Assembly: GCF_900105395.1 (NCBI RefSeq)
Contig: NZ_LT629775.1
Location: 9,017,501-9,081,500 of the forward strand
Origin: Streptomyces sp. TLI_053
GTDB taxonomy: Bacteria; Actinomycetota; Actinomycetes; Streptomycetales; Streptomycetaceae
Length of the DNA stretch: 64,000 nucleotides
Reading direction: 5' to 3'
Position numbers and translations under genes: made by a program. Every line of letters begins with the position of its first letter. Positions within the stretch are counted from its first letter, which is position 1. Under the pieces are notes generated by a model. It searched no databases, was not told where the DNA came from, and saw nothing but the letters and a program-made list of their open reading frames with translations. This document shows positions 20,607-32,097 of the stretch, in pieces.

Positions 20607-21848
20607 TCAGACCGCCGCGGGCGTCCGCCGGGCGGAGTGCTCCAGCAGGATCTCCGCCACGACGCGTGCCAGGTCGAGGGTCTGACGGCCGTTCAGCCGC
20701 GGGTCGCAGCCGGTCAGGTAGCGCTCGGGCAGCTGCTCCTCACGCAGGTCCTCGCGACCGCCGAGGCACTCGGTCACGTCGTCGCCGGTCAGTTCCAGGT
20801 GCAGGCCGCCGGGGTGGCTGCCGAGCGCCCGGTGCACGGCGAAGTAGCCGCTCACCTCGGCGGCGATCCGGTCGAAGCGGCGGGTCTTCAGCCCGCCGGC
20901 CGCCGTCTCGGTGTTGCCGTGCATCGGGTCGCAGAGCCAGACCACCGGGTGCCCCGCGTCCGCCACCGCCTCCACCAGGGGCGGCAGCACGTCGGACACC
21001 CGGTCCGCGCCCATCCTGCTGATCAGCGTCAGCCGGCCGGGGACGCGGTCCGGGTCCAGCGCGCCGGCGTAGGCGACGGCCTGCTCCGGGGTGGTGGACG
21101 GGCCCAGCTTGAGGCCCAGCGGGTTGGCGATCCGGCGGGCCAGCGCGACGTGCGCGCCGTCGAGCTCGCGGGTCCGCTCGCCGATCCACAGGAAGTGGCC
21201 GGACAGCGCGTACCCGTCGCGCACCAGCGGCACCTCGTAGTCGAGAAGCAGGGCCTCGTGACCGGCGAACAGTTCGCTGCGGGTCGCCGCGGCCACCGAG
21301 TCCAGCACGTCGAGCGCGGCACCGGCGCCGTCGTACGCGGTGAGCATCCGCCGCGGGTCCGGCGTGCGGGCCTCGGCCGTCGCCGTGAGGCCGTTGACGA
21401 TGTCGCCCCGGTAGGAGGGCAGCCCGTCCGGGCCCGTCGGGCTGGAGCGCGGCTTGGCGTACTGCCCGGCGACGCGCCCGACCGGAACCACCGGAAGGCC
21501 GGAGGCGACCTCGAACAGGGTGGCGCAGTGCAGCAGGGCGTGCAGGTTGGCGCGCACGTGCTCGGGGGTGTTGCCGGCGAAGGTCTCGGCGCAGTCCCCG
21601 CCCTGGACGACCAGGGCCCGGCCGAGCGCGGCCTCGGCCAGGCGCTCCCGGAGCCGGTCCACGGCGGCGGGCTCCACCAGGGGCGGCAGGGCACCGAGTG
21701 CGGCGCGCACCTCGCGCACCCGGTCCTGATCGGGCCACTGCGGCTGCTGGCCGGCGGTCAGGCCCGCCAGGGCCCGCACGAGTTCGGGCTCGGTGCCGTC
21801 GTGCACCGTCGGGGTCGTGGCGGTCGGCGTGGTCATCGGAGTGGTCAT
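20607..21848 (-). CDS. Class II (plant-type) DAHP synthase, possibly aminoDAHP synthase (RifH-like)
   Basis: 413 residues. Class II motifs run the full length: QGGDCAETF, RVAGQYAKPRS, SGHFLWIGERTR, NPLGLKLGPST, LISRMGADRV, WLCDPMHGNT, TGDDVTECLGG and LTGCDPRLNGRQTLDLA. The enzyme joins phosphoenolpyruvate to erythrose 4-phosphate, or to its imino form in the aminoshikimate route. At ~413 residues it is shorter than the usual housekeeping class II enzyme (about 450-460) and fits the secondary-metabolism group (RifH, PhzC). Beside an ansamycin-type PKS it would supply 3-amino-5-hydroxybenzoate or another shikimate-type starter. Its start overlaps the LAL regulator stop (ATGA, 21845-21848). Sequence alone does not separate DAHP from aminoDAHP activity. 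Confidence 0.92.
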   Translation of the reverse strand: MTTPMTTPTATTPTVHDGTEPELVRALAGLTAGQQPQWPDQDRVREVRAALGALPPLVEPAAVDRLRERLAEAALGRALVVQGGDCAETFAGNTPEHVRANLHALLHCATLFEVASGLPVVPVGRVAGQYAKPRSSPTGPDGLPSYRGDIVNGLTATAEARTPDPRRMLTAYDGAGAALDVLDSVAAATRSELFAGHEALLLDYEVPLVRDGYALSGHFLWIGERTRELDGAHVALARRIANPLGLKLGPSTTPEQAVAYAGALDPDRVPGRLTLISRMGADRVSDVLPPLVEAVADAGHPVVWLCDPMHGNTETAAGGLKTRRFDRIAAEVSGYFAVHRALGSHPGGLHLELTGDDVTECLGGREDLREEQLPERYLTGCDPRLNGRQTLDLARVVAEILLEHSARRTPAAV

Positions 21849-24682
21849 CCCGTCTTCCTCAGGCCGGCCCGCAGATCGGCCGGCAGATCCTTGCGTCGGC
21901 GTACCCCGAGCTTGCGGTAGACCCGGGTGAGGTGCTGTTCCACGGTGCTCGCCGTGACGTACAGGCGTCCGGCGATCTCGCGGTTGGTGTAGCCGAGTAC
22001 GGCGAGCGAGGCGACCCGTCGCTCGGACTCGGTGAGCGCGCCGACCCCGCCCGGCTCCGGTGCCTCGTCGGCGGCCGGGCCGCTCTCACCGAGGTCCGCC
22101 GAGACCGACAGCAGCTCCTGCGCGAGCGGTCCCAGGGCGCACATGTTCGCCATGTGCAGGGCCTGGCGCAGCAGCAGCCGGGCCCTGCGCTTGTTTCCGG
22201 CGCCCTGGTGCAGTCGGCTCAGGTCGGTGAGCACCCGCACCTGCTCGTAGCGGTCGCCGGAGGCCTCGGTGAGGTCGACGGCCTCGGTGAGCAGGGGGCC
22301 GCGTCGGCCGGCCGGCCCGGCCGCGGCCAGCAGCCGCAGCGCCGGGCCGCGGTTGTGCGGCAGGTCGGCGTCGGCCCGGCTGAGCTGCTCGTGGATCAGC
22401 CGCCAGGCGCGGTCCCGGTTGTCCAGCCGCAGCCAGGCGTCGGCGGCCTGGGTGCGCCAGGGCACCACTCCCGCGCCGTCCAGGCCCCAGGTGCGCAGCA
22501 GTTCGCCGCAGGACAGGAAGTCGGCGAGGGCCGCGTGGCCGTGCCGGGTCGCCAGGTAGTGCTCGCCGCGGGCGAACAGGTAGTGCAGCCCGTACAGGCT
22601 CTGGAACATCGCCTCGCCGACGGCGTGGGTGAGGTGCTTGGCCGCCGAGCGGTGCTCGCCCGTGCGGCTCTCGGCGACGATCAGCGTGCCCAGCGGCAGG
22701 CCCACCGCGATGCCCCAGGCGGTGGGGCTGAGGTGGGTCAGCGCGGCCCGGCTGTGCTCGGCCGCCGTGGTCGGCTCGCCGAGCCGCAGGGCCGCCTCGG
22801 CGTGCGCCGCCGAGTACAGGGCCGTCGCGGTCGGGATCCCGCGGCGCGCGGCGGTGCCGAGCAGCCGTTGGCTCCAGACCGCCGCGGTGTCGGCACGCCC
22901 GGCCTCGAGCAGCACCCGCAGCGCCAGCAGCGCGGCCTCCTCGGCCCACGGGGTGCGGCCGTGCAGGTGGGCGTCGTTCAACACCTGCTGGGCGCGGTCG
23001 ACGGCGTCCGCGGCCCGTCCCCGGGTGAGCGCCCCGGCGAGCGCCGCGGCGGCCCGCAGGTGCGGGTCGACGTCCGGGGCGACCGCGTGCCGCAGATCGG
23101 CGGGCAGAGCCGGGACGCGGCGGCCCCGGGCGAGGCCTGGGTGGGTGTAGGCGAGCCAGGTCTCGACGTCGCGCAGCGCGCCGGTCCCGGCGGGGGAGGC
23201 GGTTCCGGTCCGGGCGCGCAGCAGGTCCAGCACACCCAGCGCCTCCTCGCCCCGGCCGTGCCACAGCAGGTACCGGACGAGGACGAGCGCCTCGGCGAGC
23301 CCGAGGTGCCCGGCCCGGACCGCGGCGGTGAGCGGCACCAGGTGCCGGGCCGCCGCCGAGGGGTTGAGCTGCCACTCGGCCTGCGCCAGCCGGTGCCGGA
23401 GCACCGCCCGCTCGTTCTCCTCGGCGGCCTCCTGATGGGCCAGTCGCAGGCAGGCGACGGCGGTGCCGTGACGGTGGTCGAGCAGGGCGTGCTCGGCCGC
23501 CCCGGCCAGCGCCGCGACCGCCCACGGTGCGGGTGCCCGCCCGGCCTCGACCAGGTGCCGGGCCACCTCGGCGGCGGGGCTGCCGCTCTCGTGGGCCAGC
23601 TGGGCGGCCCGCAGGCGCAGGTCGGTGCGCTCGTGCGGGGCCAGATCCTCCAGGACGTCGGCGCCGGCGGCCGCGGTGCGCAGCCGTCCCTCGCCGTCCA
23701 GCAGTCCGGCGGCGGTGAGCGCGGCGCGGACCCGGGCGACCGCTTCGGCGCTCTCCCGCTCTCCGAGCAGCCTGGCCACGTCCTCGTCCGGGGCCTCCTC
23801 GCCGAGCACGGCCCGGGCCTGGACGACCCGCAGCACGCCGGGGCCGGCCCGGTGGAGGCAGCTCAGCAGGGCCGGGCCGTAACGCGGTTCGGGCTCGTCG
23901 GCGCGGTCGAGGTGCTCGTCGACGAGGGCGTGCAGCAGCAGCGGGTTGCCGCCGGCGACGTCCACCAGGCCGGGGCCGCGGTGCCGGGCGTCCTCCTCGC
24001 CCAGGCCCTCGGCGACCAGGCGCAGCGCGCCGGCCCGGGACAGCGGGGCCAGCGTGAGGCGGTGCGCGTGCGGGTGGCGCAGCAGTTCCGCGTGCAACCG
24101 GCGCCGCGCGGGCCACGGGGTGCTGCCGTCGGTGAGGACCAGCAGCACCCGGCTCTGCGGCAGGTGGCGGACGAGGTGGCGCAGGAAGTGCAGGGACGCC
24201 TCGTCGGCGTGGCCGATGTCCTCGACGCAGAGCAGCACCGGGGTGTCGGCCGCGGCCGCGAGCAGGGCGGTGGTCAGGTCCCGGCAGGCGCGCAGCAGCG
24301 GGGGCGACGGGGGGCCGGTCGGGTCGGCGGTCGCGCCGGTGCCGTCGAGGGCGGTGCCGGCGGCGCTGCCGGACGGGTGGGCGAGGACGGCCGGGTCGGC
24401 CAGGGCGGCCAGCCGCTCGGCGTGCCGGGCGGGCCAGCCGGGGGAGTGGGCGATCCGGTCGGCGATGCCGAAGGGCAGGTCCCGCTCCTGCGCGGAACAG
24501 CTCGCGCCCACGACCAGGACTCCGCGTTCGGCGGCCCGGGCGGCGAACACCCGCAGCAGCTCGCTCTTGCCGCTGCCGAGGGGTCCGTCGACCAGTGCCA
24601 CCCGGCCCGCGCGGCCGAGACACTCGGCGAGCAGGTGGTCGAGTCTGTCGATGTGCGCGTCACGTTCCAGCAGGGAAGGCAC
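21845..24682 (-). CDS. LAL-family (LuxR C-terminal, large ATP-binding) transcriptional regulator
   Basis: About 945 residues from GTG at 24682 (VPSLLERD), preceded by GAGGTCGGGGG; this matches typical LAL N-termini. Upstream in-frame ATGs at 24784 and 24823 would add a Gly/Pro/Arg-rich lead that looks non-coding. Walker A GPLGSGKS is at residues 33-40 and a Walker B-like LLCVED near 147. A long helical TPR-like middle follows, then a LuxR helix-turn-helix in the last ~65 residues (LTESERRVASLAVLGYTNREI, TASTVEQHLTRVYRKLGV). It is translationally coupled to the DAHP synthase and divergent from the SARP. It is most likely a cluster-situated activator. Confidence 0.9.
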   Translation of the reverse strand: MPSLLERDAHIDRLDHLLAECLGRAGRVALVDGPLGSGKSELLRVFAARAAERGVLVVGASCSAQERDLPFGIADRIAHSPGWPARHAERLAALADPAVLAHPSGSAAGTALDGTGATADPTGPPSPPLLRACRDLTTALLAAAADTPVLLCVEDIGHADEASLHFLRHLVRHLPQSRVLLVLTDGSTPWPARRRLHAELLRHPHAHRLTLAPLSRAGALRLVAEGLGEEDARHRGPGLVDVAGGNPLLLHALVDEHLDRADEPEPRYGPALLSCLHRAGPGVLRVVQARAVLGEEAPDEDVARLLGERESAEAVARVRAALTAAGLLDGEGRLRTAAAGADVLEDLAPHERTDLRLRAAQLAHESGSPAAEVARHLVEAGRAPAPWAVAALAGAAEHALLDHRHGTAVACLRLAHQEAAEENERAVLRHRLAQAEWQLNPSAAARHLVPLTAAVRAGHLGLAEALVLVRYLLWHGRGEEALGVLDLLRARTGTASPAGTGALRDVETWLAYTHPGLARGRRVPALPADLRHAVAPDVDPHLRAAAALAGALTRGRAADAVDRAQQVLNDAHLHGRTPWAEEAALLALRVLLEAGRADTAAVWSQRLLGTAARRGIPTATALYSAAHAEAALRLGEPTTAAEHSRAALTHLSPTAWGIAVGLPLGTLIVAESRTGEHRSAAKHLTHAVGEAMFQSLYGLHYLFARGEHYLATRHGHAALADFLSCGELLRTWGLDGAGVVPWRTQAADAWLRLDNRDRAWRLIHEQLSRADADLPHNRGPALRLLAAAGPAGRRGPLLTEAVDLTEASGDRYEQVRVLTDLSRLHQGAGNKRRARLLLRQALHMANMCALGPLAQELLSVSADLGESGPAADEAPEPGGVGALTESERRVASLAVLGYTNREIAGRLYVTASTVEQHLTRVYRKLGVRRRKDLPADLRAGLRKTG

Positions 24683-25016
24683 CGGGTACCCCCGACCTCG
24701 TCTCTTGTAGGCGTTCGGCCGCCGGTCCCCGGCGGCTCCCCGGGGCGGTGGCGACGGCCGCCCGCTCCCGGTGGGACCCATCATGGGGAAACCCCGCCCA
24801 TCGCCCGGGAACTGACCGCCCATGCGCGGGCCACTGCCGCCCCTGCCGCCGGGCAGTGGCGGCGCAATGCCGCGGGGATAACCGCCGGGGGATTGCCGCT
24901 GGTATCGCGGGTCAGAATTGATGGACAGTCAATGGAAGGGCCGGGGGGACCTGATGTACCATCGGGCACAATCGGAATGGCATCTTCTGGATTCGCAGGT
25001 AATCGAGGGGGTAGGG
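24683..25016. promoter_or_regulatory. Divergent regulator intergenic region
   Basis: 334 bp between the LAL and SARP starts, so it should hold both promoters. It contains a perfect 9-bp inverted repeat with a 13-nt loop (24830-24838 with 24852-24860) and a small dyad, TTGA-N7-TCAA (about 24918-24932). The right part is clearly less GC-rich than the surroundings, as is the first ~350 bp of the SARP gene. GAGGGGG at 25005-25011 is the likely SARP ribosome site. No exact promoter boxes can be assigned by eye. Confidence 0.5.
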
Positions 25017-27992
25017 GTGCGATTCAACGTTCTGGGGCCGCTCGAAGTGCTCTCGGACGGCATCGACGTGCCCATTCGCGGCCTGCAGCAGAGGGCCCTT
25101 CTCGGCGTTCTCCTGCTCCGCGCGAATAGCGTGGTGAGTATCAACGAGATAGTCGCCGCGCTCTGGGGCGACGACCGTCCGACCACGGCACGGAAAATGG
25201 TGCAGAACTCGGTGGCCGGGCTGCGCCGCGCATTCGAGGCGGTCGGGGAGCCGGCGGACGGGAAGGCCACGCTGAATACCACTGTGCCCGGATACATGCT
25301 CAGAATCGAGCCGGAACAGCTCGATCTCACGGAATTTCATGAGCTTGTCACATTGGGCCGGTCCCGACTGGCGGCCGGCGACTGGACGCAGGCCTCGGAA
25401 CTGCTGCGCCGCGCCCTCGGCCTGTGGCGCGGACCGGTGCTCGCCGACGTGAGCGACGCCGGGCTCACCTGGCCCGAGCTGGCCGCCCTCCAGGGCATCC
25501 GGCTCGCCGTCCACGAGGACTGCATCCAGGCCGAGCTGGCGATGGGGCGGGACCGTGAGCTGATCGGCGAACTGGAGTCCCTGCTGGAGGCCGAGCCGAC
25601 CCGGGAACGCCTGGTCGCCCAGCTGATGGTCGTCCTCTACAACTGCGGGCGCCAGTCCGAGGCGCTGGACCGCTACCGGCGCACCCGGGACCTCCTCGCC
25701 GACCGCTTCGGCCTCGAGCCGGGCCGCGACCTGCGCCGCCTCCAGCGCGCGATCCTCAGCCACGACCCGGCCCTGGCGCTGCGGCTCACCGCGGCCCCGG
25801 GCGGCGCGGCGGACTTCCCGTCCCCGGCCGGACCCGGGCCCGCCGCCCCGCGGTCGCCGCGCCCCCGGCCGGCACCCGCCGTGCCCGCGCGCGCCGACGA
25901 CCGCGCAGGGACCCCCGGCGTCCCGGCCGCCGCGCAGGCTCCCCGTGCGCCCTGGGAACGGGTCGAGCGGCGCCCGGCCAGCGTCGTCATGGTCCGCGCC
26001 CGGTGGACGGCCGGCGGCGGCGCCCTCGCCCCCGAGCGCGTCGACCACGCCATCAAGGAGCTGACCGCCGACATCCGACGCGAGACGGCGCCCTTCGGCG
26101 GACACGTGCGCCGCGCCTTCGGCTCGGTGTGGCTGGTCGTCTTCGGCGTCCCCCGGGCCCACGAGGACGACGCCGAGCGGGCCCTGCGCGCCGCCCTCGC
26201 CCTGCGTCGCCACTTCGCGGTGCCCGGACCGGGGCCGGCCGCCGAGGCGAGCGCCACCCGGCCGGTCACCCACCTCGTGGTCGGCACCGGCGAGGTGATG
26301 GTCACCTACGACGACAGCGCGCCCGAGCCCGTGGAGGTCACCGGCCAGGTGCTGGACGCCTGCCACTACCAGCTGCTGCAGGTCCCCCGCGGGGAACTGT
26401 GGGCCGCCGACGCCACCGTGGAAGCGGGCGGCGGCGGACTCGGCTTCGCCCCGGTCCCCGGCGTCCCCGGCGTCCACCGCCCCGGGCGCTCGGGCCCGGA
26501 TGGCCGCGCGCCGTCCGGGCATCCCGCCGAACCGCCGTTCCTGGAGCGCACCCACGAGCTGAACCTGCTGCACGGCGCCTACCGGGACACCGTTCGCCAC
26601 CAGTTGCCGCACCTGGTCTCGGTGCTCGGCGAGCCCGGCATCGGCAAGACCCGGCTGATCGGGGAGTTCGCCGCCTCGCTGCGCGACGGCGCCGGACCGC
26701 CGACGCCCCGGGTGCTCCACGCGGGCACCCCCGCCTTCGACACCCACACCCCCTACGAGCCGCTGGCCGGCGTGGTCCGCGCCTACGCGGGCATCCGCGC
26801 CGGCGCGCCGGCGGCCGTCGTCCTTCCCGCACTGACCGGCGTCGTGCGCCGGCTCCTCCCGCACGGCGCCACCGGGCCGATCGTCACGGCGCTCGCGGCC
26901 TGCCTCGGCCTGCCCGCCCCGGCCGCCGCCGCCCAGGAGCCGGACGGCGGCGTCGTCCCGCGGGAGGAAGTCCTCGGCGCGCTGCGGCAGTTCCTGGAGG
27001 AGGCGGCCGCCGAACGCCCGCTGGTGGTCGTCCTGGACGACCTCCACCGCGCCGCCGACTTCGTCCGCTCCTTCGTCGAGGACCTCACCGTCCGGCTCGG
27101 CCCGGTCGCCCTGCTGCTGATCGCCGGCGCCCGCTCCGAACTGCTCCACACCAGACCCTCCTGGGGGTGCGGCAAGCGCCGCTCGGTCCTCCTGCACGTG
27201 GCGCCGCTGTCCGCCGCGGCCACCGCCACCGTGATCGGCGCCGCCGCCGGCCGCCGCCACCCGACACCCGGCGACGACCTCCGCGCGGCCCTCGCCGACG
27301 GCAACCCGCTGTTCGCCCAGGCCTACGCGCGGGTGGCGGACGTCGGCGCCGACCCGGCCGCCGCCCACCCGCCGGCCGTCCGCGCCGTCGTGACCGCCCA
27401 GCTCGACGGCCTCGACCGCGCCGCCCGCTCGGTGCTGCGCGACGCCGCCGTCGTCGGCGGCACGCTGTGGCGCGGCGCGGTCGCCGCGGTCGGCCGGCGC
27501 GACCCCGAGGAGGTCGGCCGCGGCCTGGAACTCCTGGAGTCGCGCGAACTGCTGCGCCGGGTGCGCCGCAGCAGCGTGCCCGGAGACGTCGAGTACGTCT
27601 TCCGGTACGCCGTCAGCCGCGATGTCGCGCTCGCCCAGCTGCCCGGCCGCGTCCTGGTCGAACGGCATCTGCGGGCGGCCGACTGGGCGGCCCTGCTGGA
27701 CGTGCCCCGCCCCGGGCTGCTGGCCTTCCACTACGACCGCGCCATCGCGCTCGCCGAGGCCGACGGCACACCGGTGGAGGCGATGGAACGGCGTGCGTGG
27801 GAGGCGCTGGTCGGGGCGTCCGCCCGGGCCGCCGCCGCGGGCGACGACGTGCTCGCGGTCAGCTGCCTCGACCACGCCCTGGACCGCTGCCCGCCGGGGG
27901 AGCCCGAGCGGGTCTGGCTGGTCACCCACCACCGCCGCATCCTCGACAGCCTCGGCACCCGCGACCGTCGCCGCCCGGCCGTTACCGGCTGA
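25017..27992 (+). CDS. SARP regulator with degenerate cyclase domain and AAA ATPase (PimR-like)
   Basis: 991 residues from GTG at 25017 (RFNVLGPLEV, the standard SARP opening), with GAGGGGG five bases upstream. An OmpR-type winged helix (~1-95) and BTAD (~100-250) are followed by a Pro/Ala linker. A class III nucleotide-cyclase-like segment comes next (~325-470, recognised by FGVPRAHEDDAERALRAAL), then an AAA/NTPase domain with GEPGIGKTR (~538) and LVVVLDDLH (~668). This is the layout of PimR-type activators, without a long TPR tail. The cyclase part looks dead: the metal-binding Gly-Asp that normally precedes the conserved hydrophobic strand is Gly-Ser (residues 369-370). It is a likely pathway activator for the adjacent PKS cluster. 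Its 3' end overlaps the convergent LLM gene by 11 bp. Confidence 0.9.
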   Translation: MRFNVLGPLEVLSDGIDVPIRGLQQRALLGVLLLRANSVVSINEIVAALWGDDRPTTARKMVQNSVAGLRRAFEAVGEPADGKATLNTTVPGYMLRIEPEQLDLTEFHELVTLGRSRLAAGDWTQASELLRRALGLWRGPVLADVSDAGLTWPELAALQGIRLAVHEDCIQAELAMGRDRELIGELESLLEAEPTRERLVAQLMVVLYNCGRQSEALDRYRRTRDLLADRFGLEPGRDLRRLQRAILSHDPALALRLTAAPGGAADFPSPAGPGPAAPRSPRPRPAPAVPARADDRAGTPGVPAAAQAPRAPWERVERRPASVVMVRARWTAGGGALAPERVDHAIKELTADIRRETAPFGGHVRRAFGSVWLVVFGVPRAHEDDAERALRAALALRRHFAVPGPGPAAEASATRPVTHLVVGTGEVMVTYDDSAPEPVEVTGQVLDACHYQLLQVPRGELWAADATVEAGGGGLGFAPVPGVPGVHRPGRSGPDGRAPSGHPAEPPFLERTHELNLLHGAYRDTVRHQLPHLVSVLGEPGIGKTRLIGEFAASLRDGAGPPTPRVLHAGTPAFDTHTPYEPLAGVVRAYAGIRAGAPAAVVLPALTGVVRRLLPHGATGPIVTALAACLGLPAPAAAAQEPDGGVVPREEVLGALRQFLEEAAAERPLVVVLDDLHRAADFVRSFVEDLTVRLGPVALLLIAGARSELLHTRPSWGCGKRRSVLLHVAPLSAAATATVIGAAAGRRHPTPGDDLRAALADGNPLFAQAYARVADVGADPAAAHPPAVRAVVTAQLDGLDRAARSVLRDAAVVGGTLWRGAVAAVGRRDPEEVGRGLELLESRELLRRVRRSSVPGDVEYVFRYAVSRDVALAQLPGRVLVERHLRAADWAALLDVPRPGLLAFHYDRAIALAEADGTPVEAMERRAWEALVGASARAAAAGDDVLAVSCLDHALDRCPPGEPERVWLVTHHRRILDSLGTRDRRRPAVTG

Positions 27993-29019
27993 CCCCGGCG
28001 GGAACGGGCAGCGCCGGAGCGAGTTCCCGCACGCGTTCCAGCGAGCGGATCTTCTCCTCGACGTCGGTGACGTTGTTGGTCACCATCAGCTCGTCCGCGC
28101 CGGTGCGCTCCAGCAGGTCCGCCAGCGCCCGGCGGACCTCCTCGGCGTCACCGACCGCCTGGGTGCTGAGCAGCGCGTCGGCGGCGGCCCGCTCGGCCTC
28201 CGTCCACAGGTACGCCGCCGCCTCCTCGACGGTGGGCAGCGGCGCGACCGGCGAGGCGCCGTTCAGCCGCAGCACCGGGAACAGCGCCGGCGCCGCCAAC
28301 CGGCGGGCCTGCTCCGAGGTCTCCCCGCACACCGTGTAGGCGGTGACGATCGTGTGCGGCCGCTCGGCCCGGGCCGAGGGCCGGAAGTTCTCCCGGTACG
28401 CCCGCAGCGCCTCCTCGGTGCCGCGGGAGTTGAAGAAGTGGTGGGCGAACGCGTACGGCAGCCCGCGCCGGCCCGCGTCCACGGCGCTGCGCACACTGGC
28501 GCCCAGCAGCCACGGCCGGGGCGGCCGCGGCGGCTCCGGCAGGGCCTCCAGCCGCTGGTACACGTGCCCGTCCGGGAAGGCGCCGTCGACGAAGGCGAGC
28601 AGTTCCTCCAGCGCCGCCGGGAAGTCCTCGTCGGGCGCCCGGCGCAGCGCGTGGGAGAGCACCGGGTCCGCGCCCGAGCGGCCGATGCCCAGGTCGACCC
28701 GGCCGGGGAACAGCGCGGCCAGCGTCCGGAAGGACTCCGCGACGGCGTACGGCGGGTGGTTGGGCAGGATCACCCCGCCCGCGCCGATCCGGATCCGGCT
28801 GGTCCGCTCGCCGAGCGCGGCCAGCAGGACGGCCGGTACGGAGCCGGCGATCCCGCGCGAGTTGTGGTGCTCGGCCACCCAGAACCGGGTGAAGCCCAGC
28901 TCGTCGGCGGCCGCCACCAGTCGGCGGGTGCCGACCAGGGTGTCGGCGGGGCGGCCGGCGGAGTCGACGGACGAGATGTCGAGGACGGACAGCGGGACGG
29001 TCGGGGAACTGCTGGTCAT
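27982..29019 (-). CDS. LLM-class flavin-dependent oxidoreductase (MsnO8-like)
   Basis: 345 residues, bacterial luciferase-like TIM barrel. Visible family stretches are VPLSVLDI at the N-terminus, FWVAEHHNSRGIAGS, GAGGVILPNHPPYAVAE and VDLGIGRS. Such enzymes use reduced FMN or F420 with O2 to oxidise substrates such as sulfonates, or serve as tailoring oxygenases. It is the last gene of the minus-strand transporter operon, 25 bp after the DszC-like gene, with AAGGAG ten bases before ATG. Its 3' end overlaps the SARP 3' end tail to tail. Substrate is unknown; the partner genes suggest an organosulfur compound. A role in tailoring the polyketide cannot be ruled out. Confidence 0.85.
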   Translation of the reverse strand: MTSSSPTVPLSVLDISSVDSAGRPADTLVGTRRLVAAADELGFTRFWVAEHHNSRGIAGSVPAVLLAALGERTSRIRIGAGGVILPNHPPYAVAESFRTLAALFPGRVDLGIGRSGADPVLSHALRRAPDEDFPAALEELLAFVDGAFPDGHVYQRLEALPEPPRPPRPWLLGASVRSAVDAGRRGLPYAFAHHFFNSRGTEEALRAYRENFRPSARAERPHTIVTAYTVCGETSEQARRLAAPALFPVLRLNGASPVAPLPTVEEAAAYLWTEAERAAADALLSTQAVGDAEEVRRALADLLERTGADELMVTNNVTDVEEKIRSLERVRELAPALPVPAGVSR

Positions 29020-29044
29020 GCGGGGGTGCTCCTTACTCGGGGTG

Positions 29045-30231
29045 TCACGCGTACCAGGTGGGGCGGGGGACTTCGCCGTGCAGGAGGTGGCGCCCGACCA
29101 CCCGGGCCCGCCCCGGATCGTCCTCGTGCACCCGCCGCGCCCGGGTGTCCCGCCAGTAGCGGTCCAGCCCGGCCGCGGCCTCGGCGCCGCCGGGGCCGGC
29201 CGCGCCGGGCGCGCCCGCGGTGACCGCGTCGGCGGCCGCGCCGGCCTGCGCGGCCAGCGCCGCGACCCGGACGGCGTGCCGGCCGCGCTCCTCCTCGGTC
29301 ACCGTGCGGCGCCGGGCGTGCAGGGCGTCCGCCTCGGCGCCGACGGCGTCGGCGAAGGCCTCCACCGCCCACAGTGCGGAGGCCAGGGCGCCGTAGTGCC
29401 CCGCCGCGTCCGCGGCGGCGGCCTCGGTCAGCGGCGCCCGCGACCACTGCTCGCGGGCGTGCCGGGCGGCGGCCTCCAGCGCGCCCCGGGCCGCGCCGAT
29501 CAGCGCGTTGACCTGGGCGAGCTGGAAGGCCGGGGTGAGGAAGGTGTTGTAGACCCGGGGCACGAAGGTCCTGTCGACGTGGCCGAGCGCCCCGGTCCAC
29601 GGGATGTTCGCGCCGTCGGCGACCACGGTCCCGGCAGCAAGCGACCGCAGCCCGATCTCCTCGGCGCCCGGTTCGAAGGACAGCCCCACGTGCTCGCTCA
29701 TCGCGAGCGCGCTGATCGGGGTGTCGCCGTCCTCCAGGAAACCCTCCAGGATGGTGATGTCCGACACCGGGTGGCCCAGGGCACGCTCCAGCCGCCCGTG
29801 GAACAGCATCTCGAGGCCGGTGTCCTGGACCACCAGGGGCGCCGAGCGGGGCTTCGAGGACCCGCTGAAGAACCACCGGGCCCGGGCCGACACCTCGCCG
29901 ATGTGCTGGATCTTCTCCTCGGTGCCGATGAACTCGGCGATCGACACCCACACGTAGTGGTGGGCCAGCAGTTCGCCGACCGAGGCGTCGGCCGCCGCGA
30001 CGGTGCGCACCACCCGGAACGCGGTGGACCAGTTCTGGCCGGCCCCGCCGTGCTCGACCGGCCCCAGCAGGGTGACCAGGCCGGTCTCCTTCAGCAACTG
30101 GATCTCCCGCACCGGCGGGGCGCCCTCGCGGTCGCGCCGCGCGGCGCCGGGCGCGAGCCGCGCCGCGACCTCCTCGGCCCGCCGCAGCCACACCTCGGCG
30201 GTCCCGGGGGCGGTGTCCGTCGTCGTGTCAG

Positions 30232-30235
<4 letters not shown>
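29045..30235 (-). CDS. Acyl-CoA dehydrogenase-fold flavin monooxygenase (SfnB/DszC-like)
   Basis: 396 residues, the usual size of SfnB/DszC enzymes. An N-terminal helical domain (LLKETGLVTLLGPVEHGGAG) leads into the beta domain (ARWFFSGSSKPRSAPLVVQ). The C-terminus WRDTRARRVHEDD matches the DszC/SfnB ending rather than true acyl-CoA dehydrogenases. Family members use FMNH2 and O2 to oxidise organosulfur compounds such as sulfones or dibenzothiophene. The ATG at 30235 overlaps the ATPase stop (ATGA). A GTG at 30244 is possible and would add three residues. Together with the LLM and importer genes it suggests an uptake-and-oxidation operon for sulfur or carbon supply. Confidence 0.82.

Positions 30236-32093
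<1,858 letters not shown>

Positions 32094-32097
<4 letters not shown>

Noticed and set aside
20607..21848. Housekeeping shikimate DAHP synthase
   Set aside because: Its shorter length, coupling to a LAL regulator and position beside the amide synthase favour a cluster-specific role, although activity cannot be told from sequence.
21698..25129. Long plus-strand open frame across the LAL gene
   Set aside because: The minus-strand LAL gene has Walker motifs and a LuxR helix-turn-helix; the plus-strand frame is low-complexity Gly/Arg/Gln.
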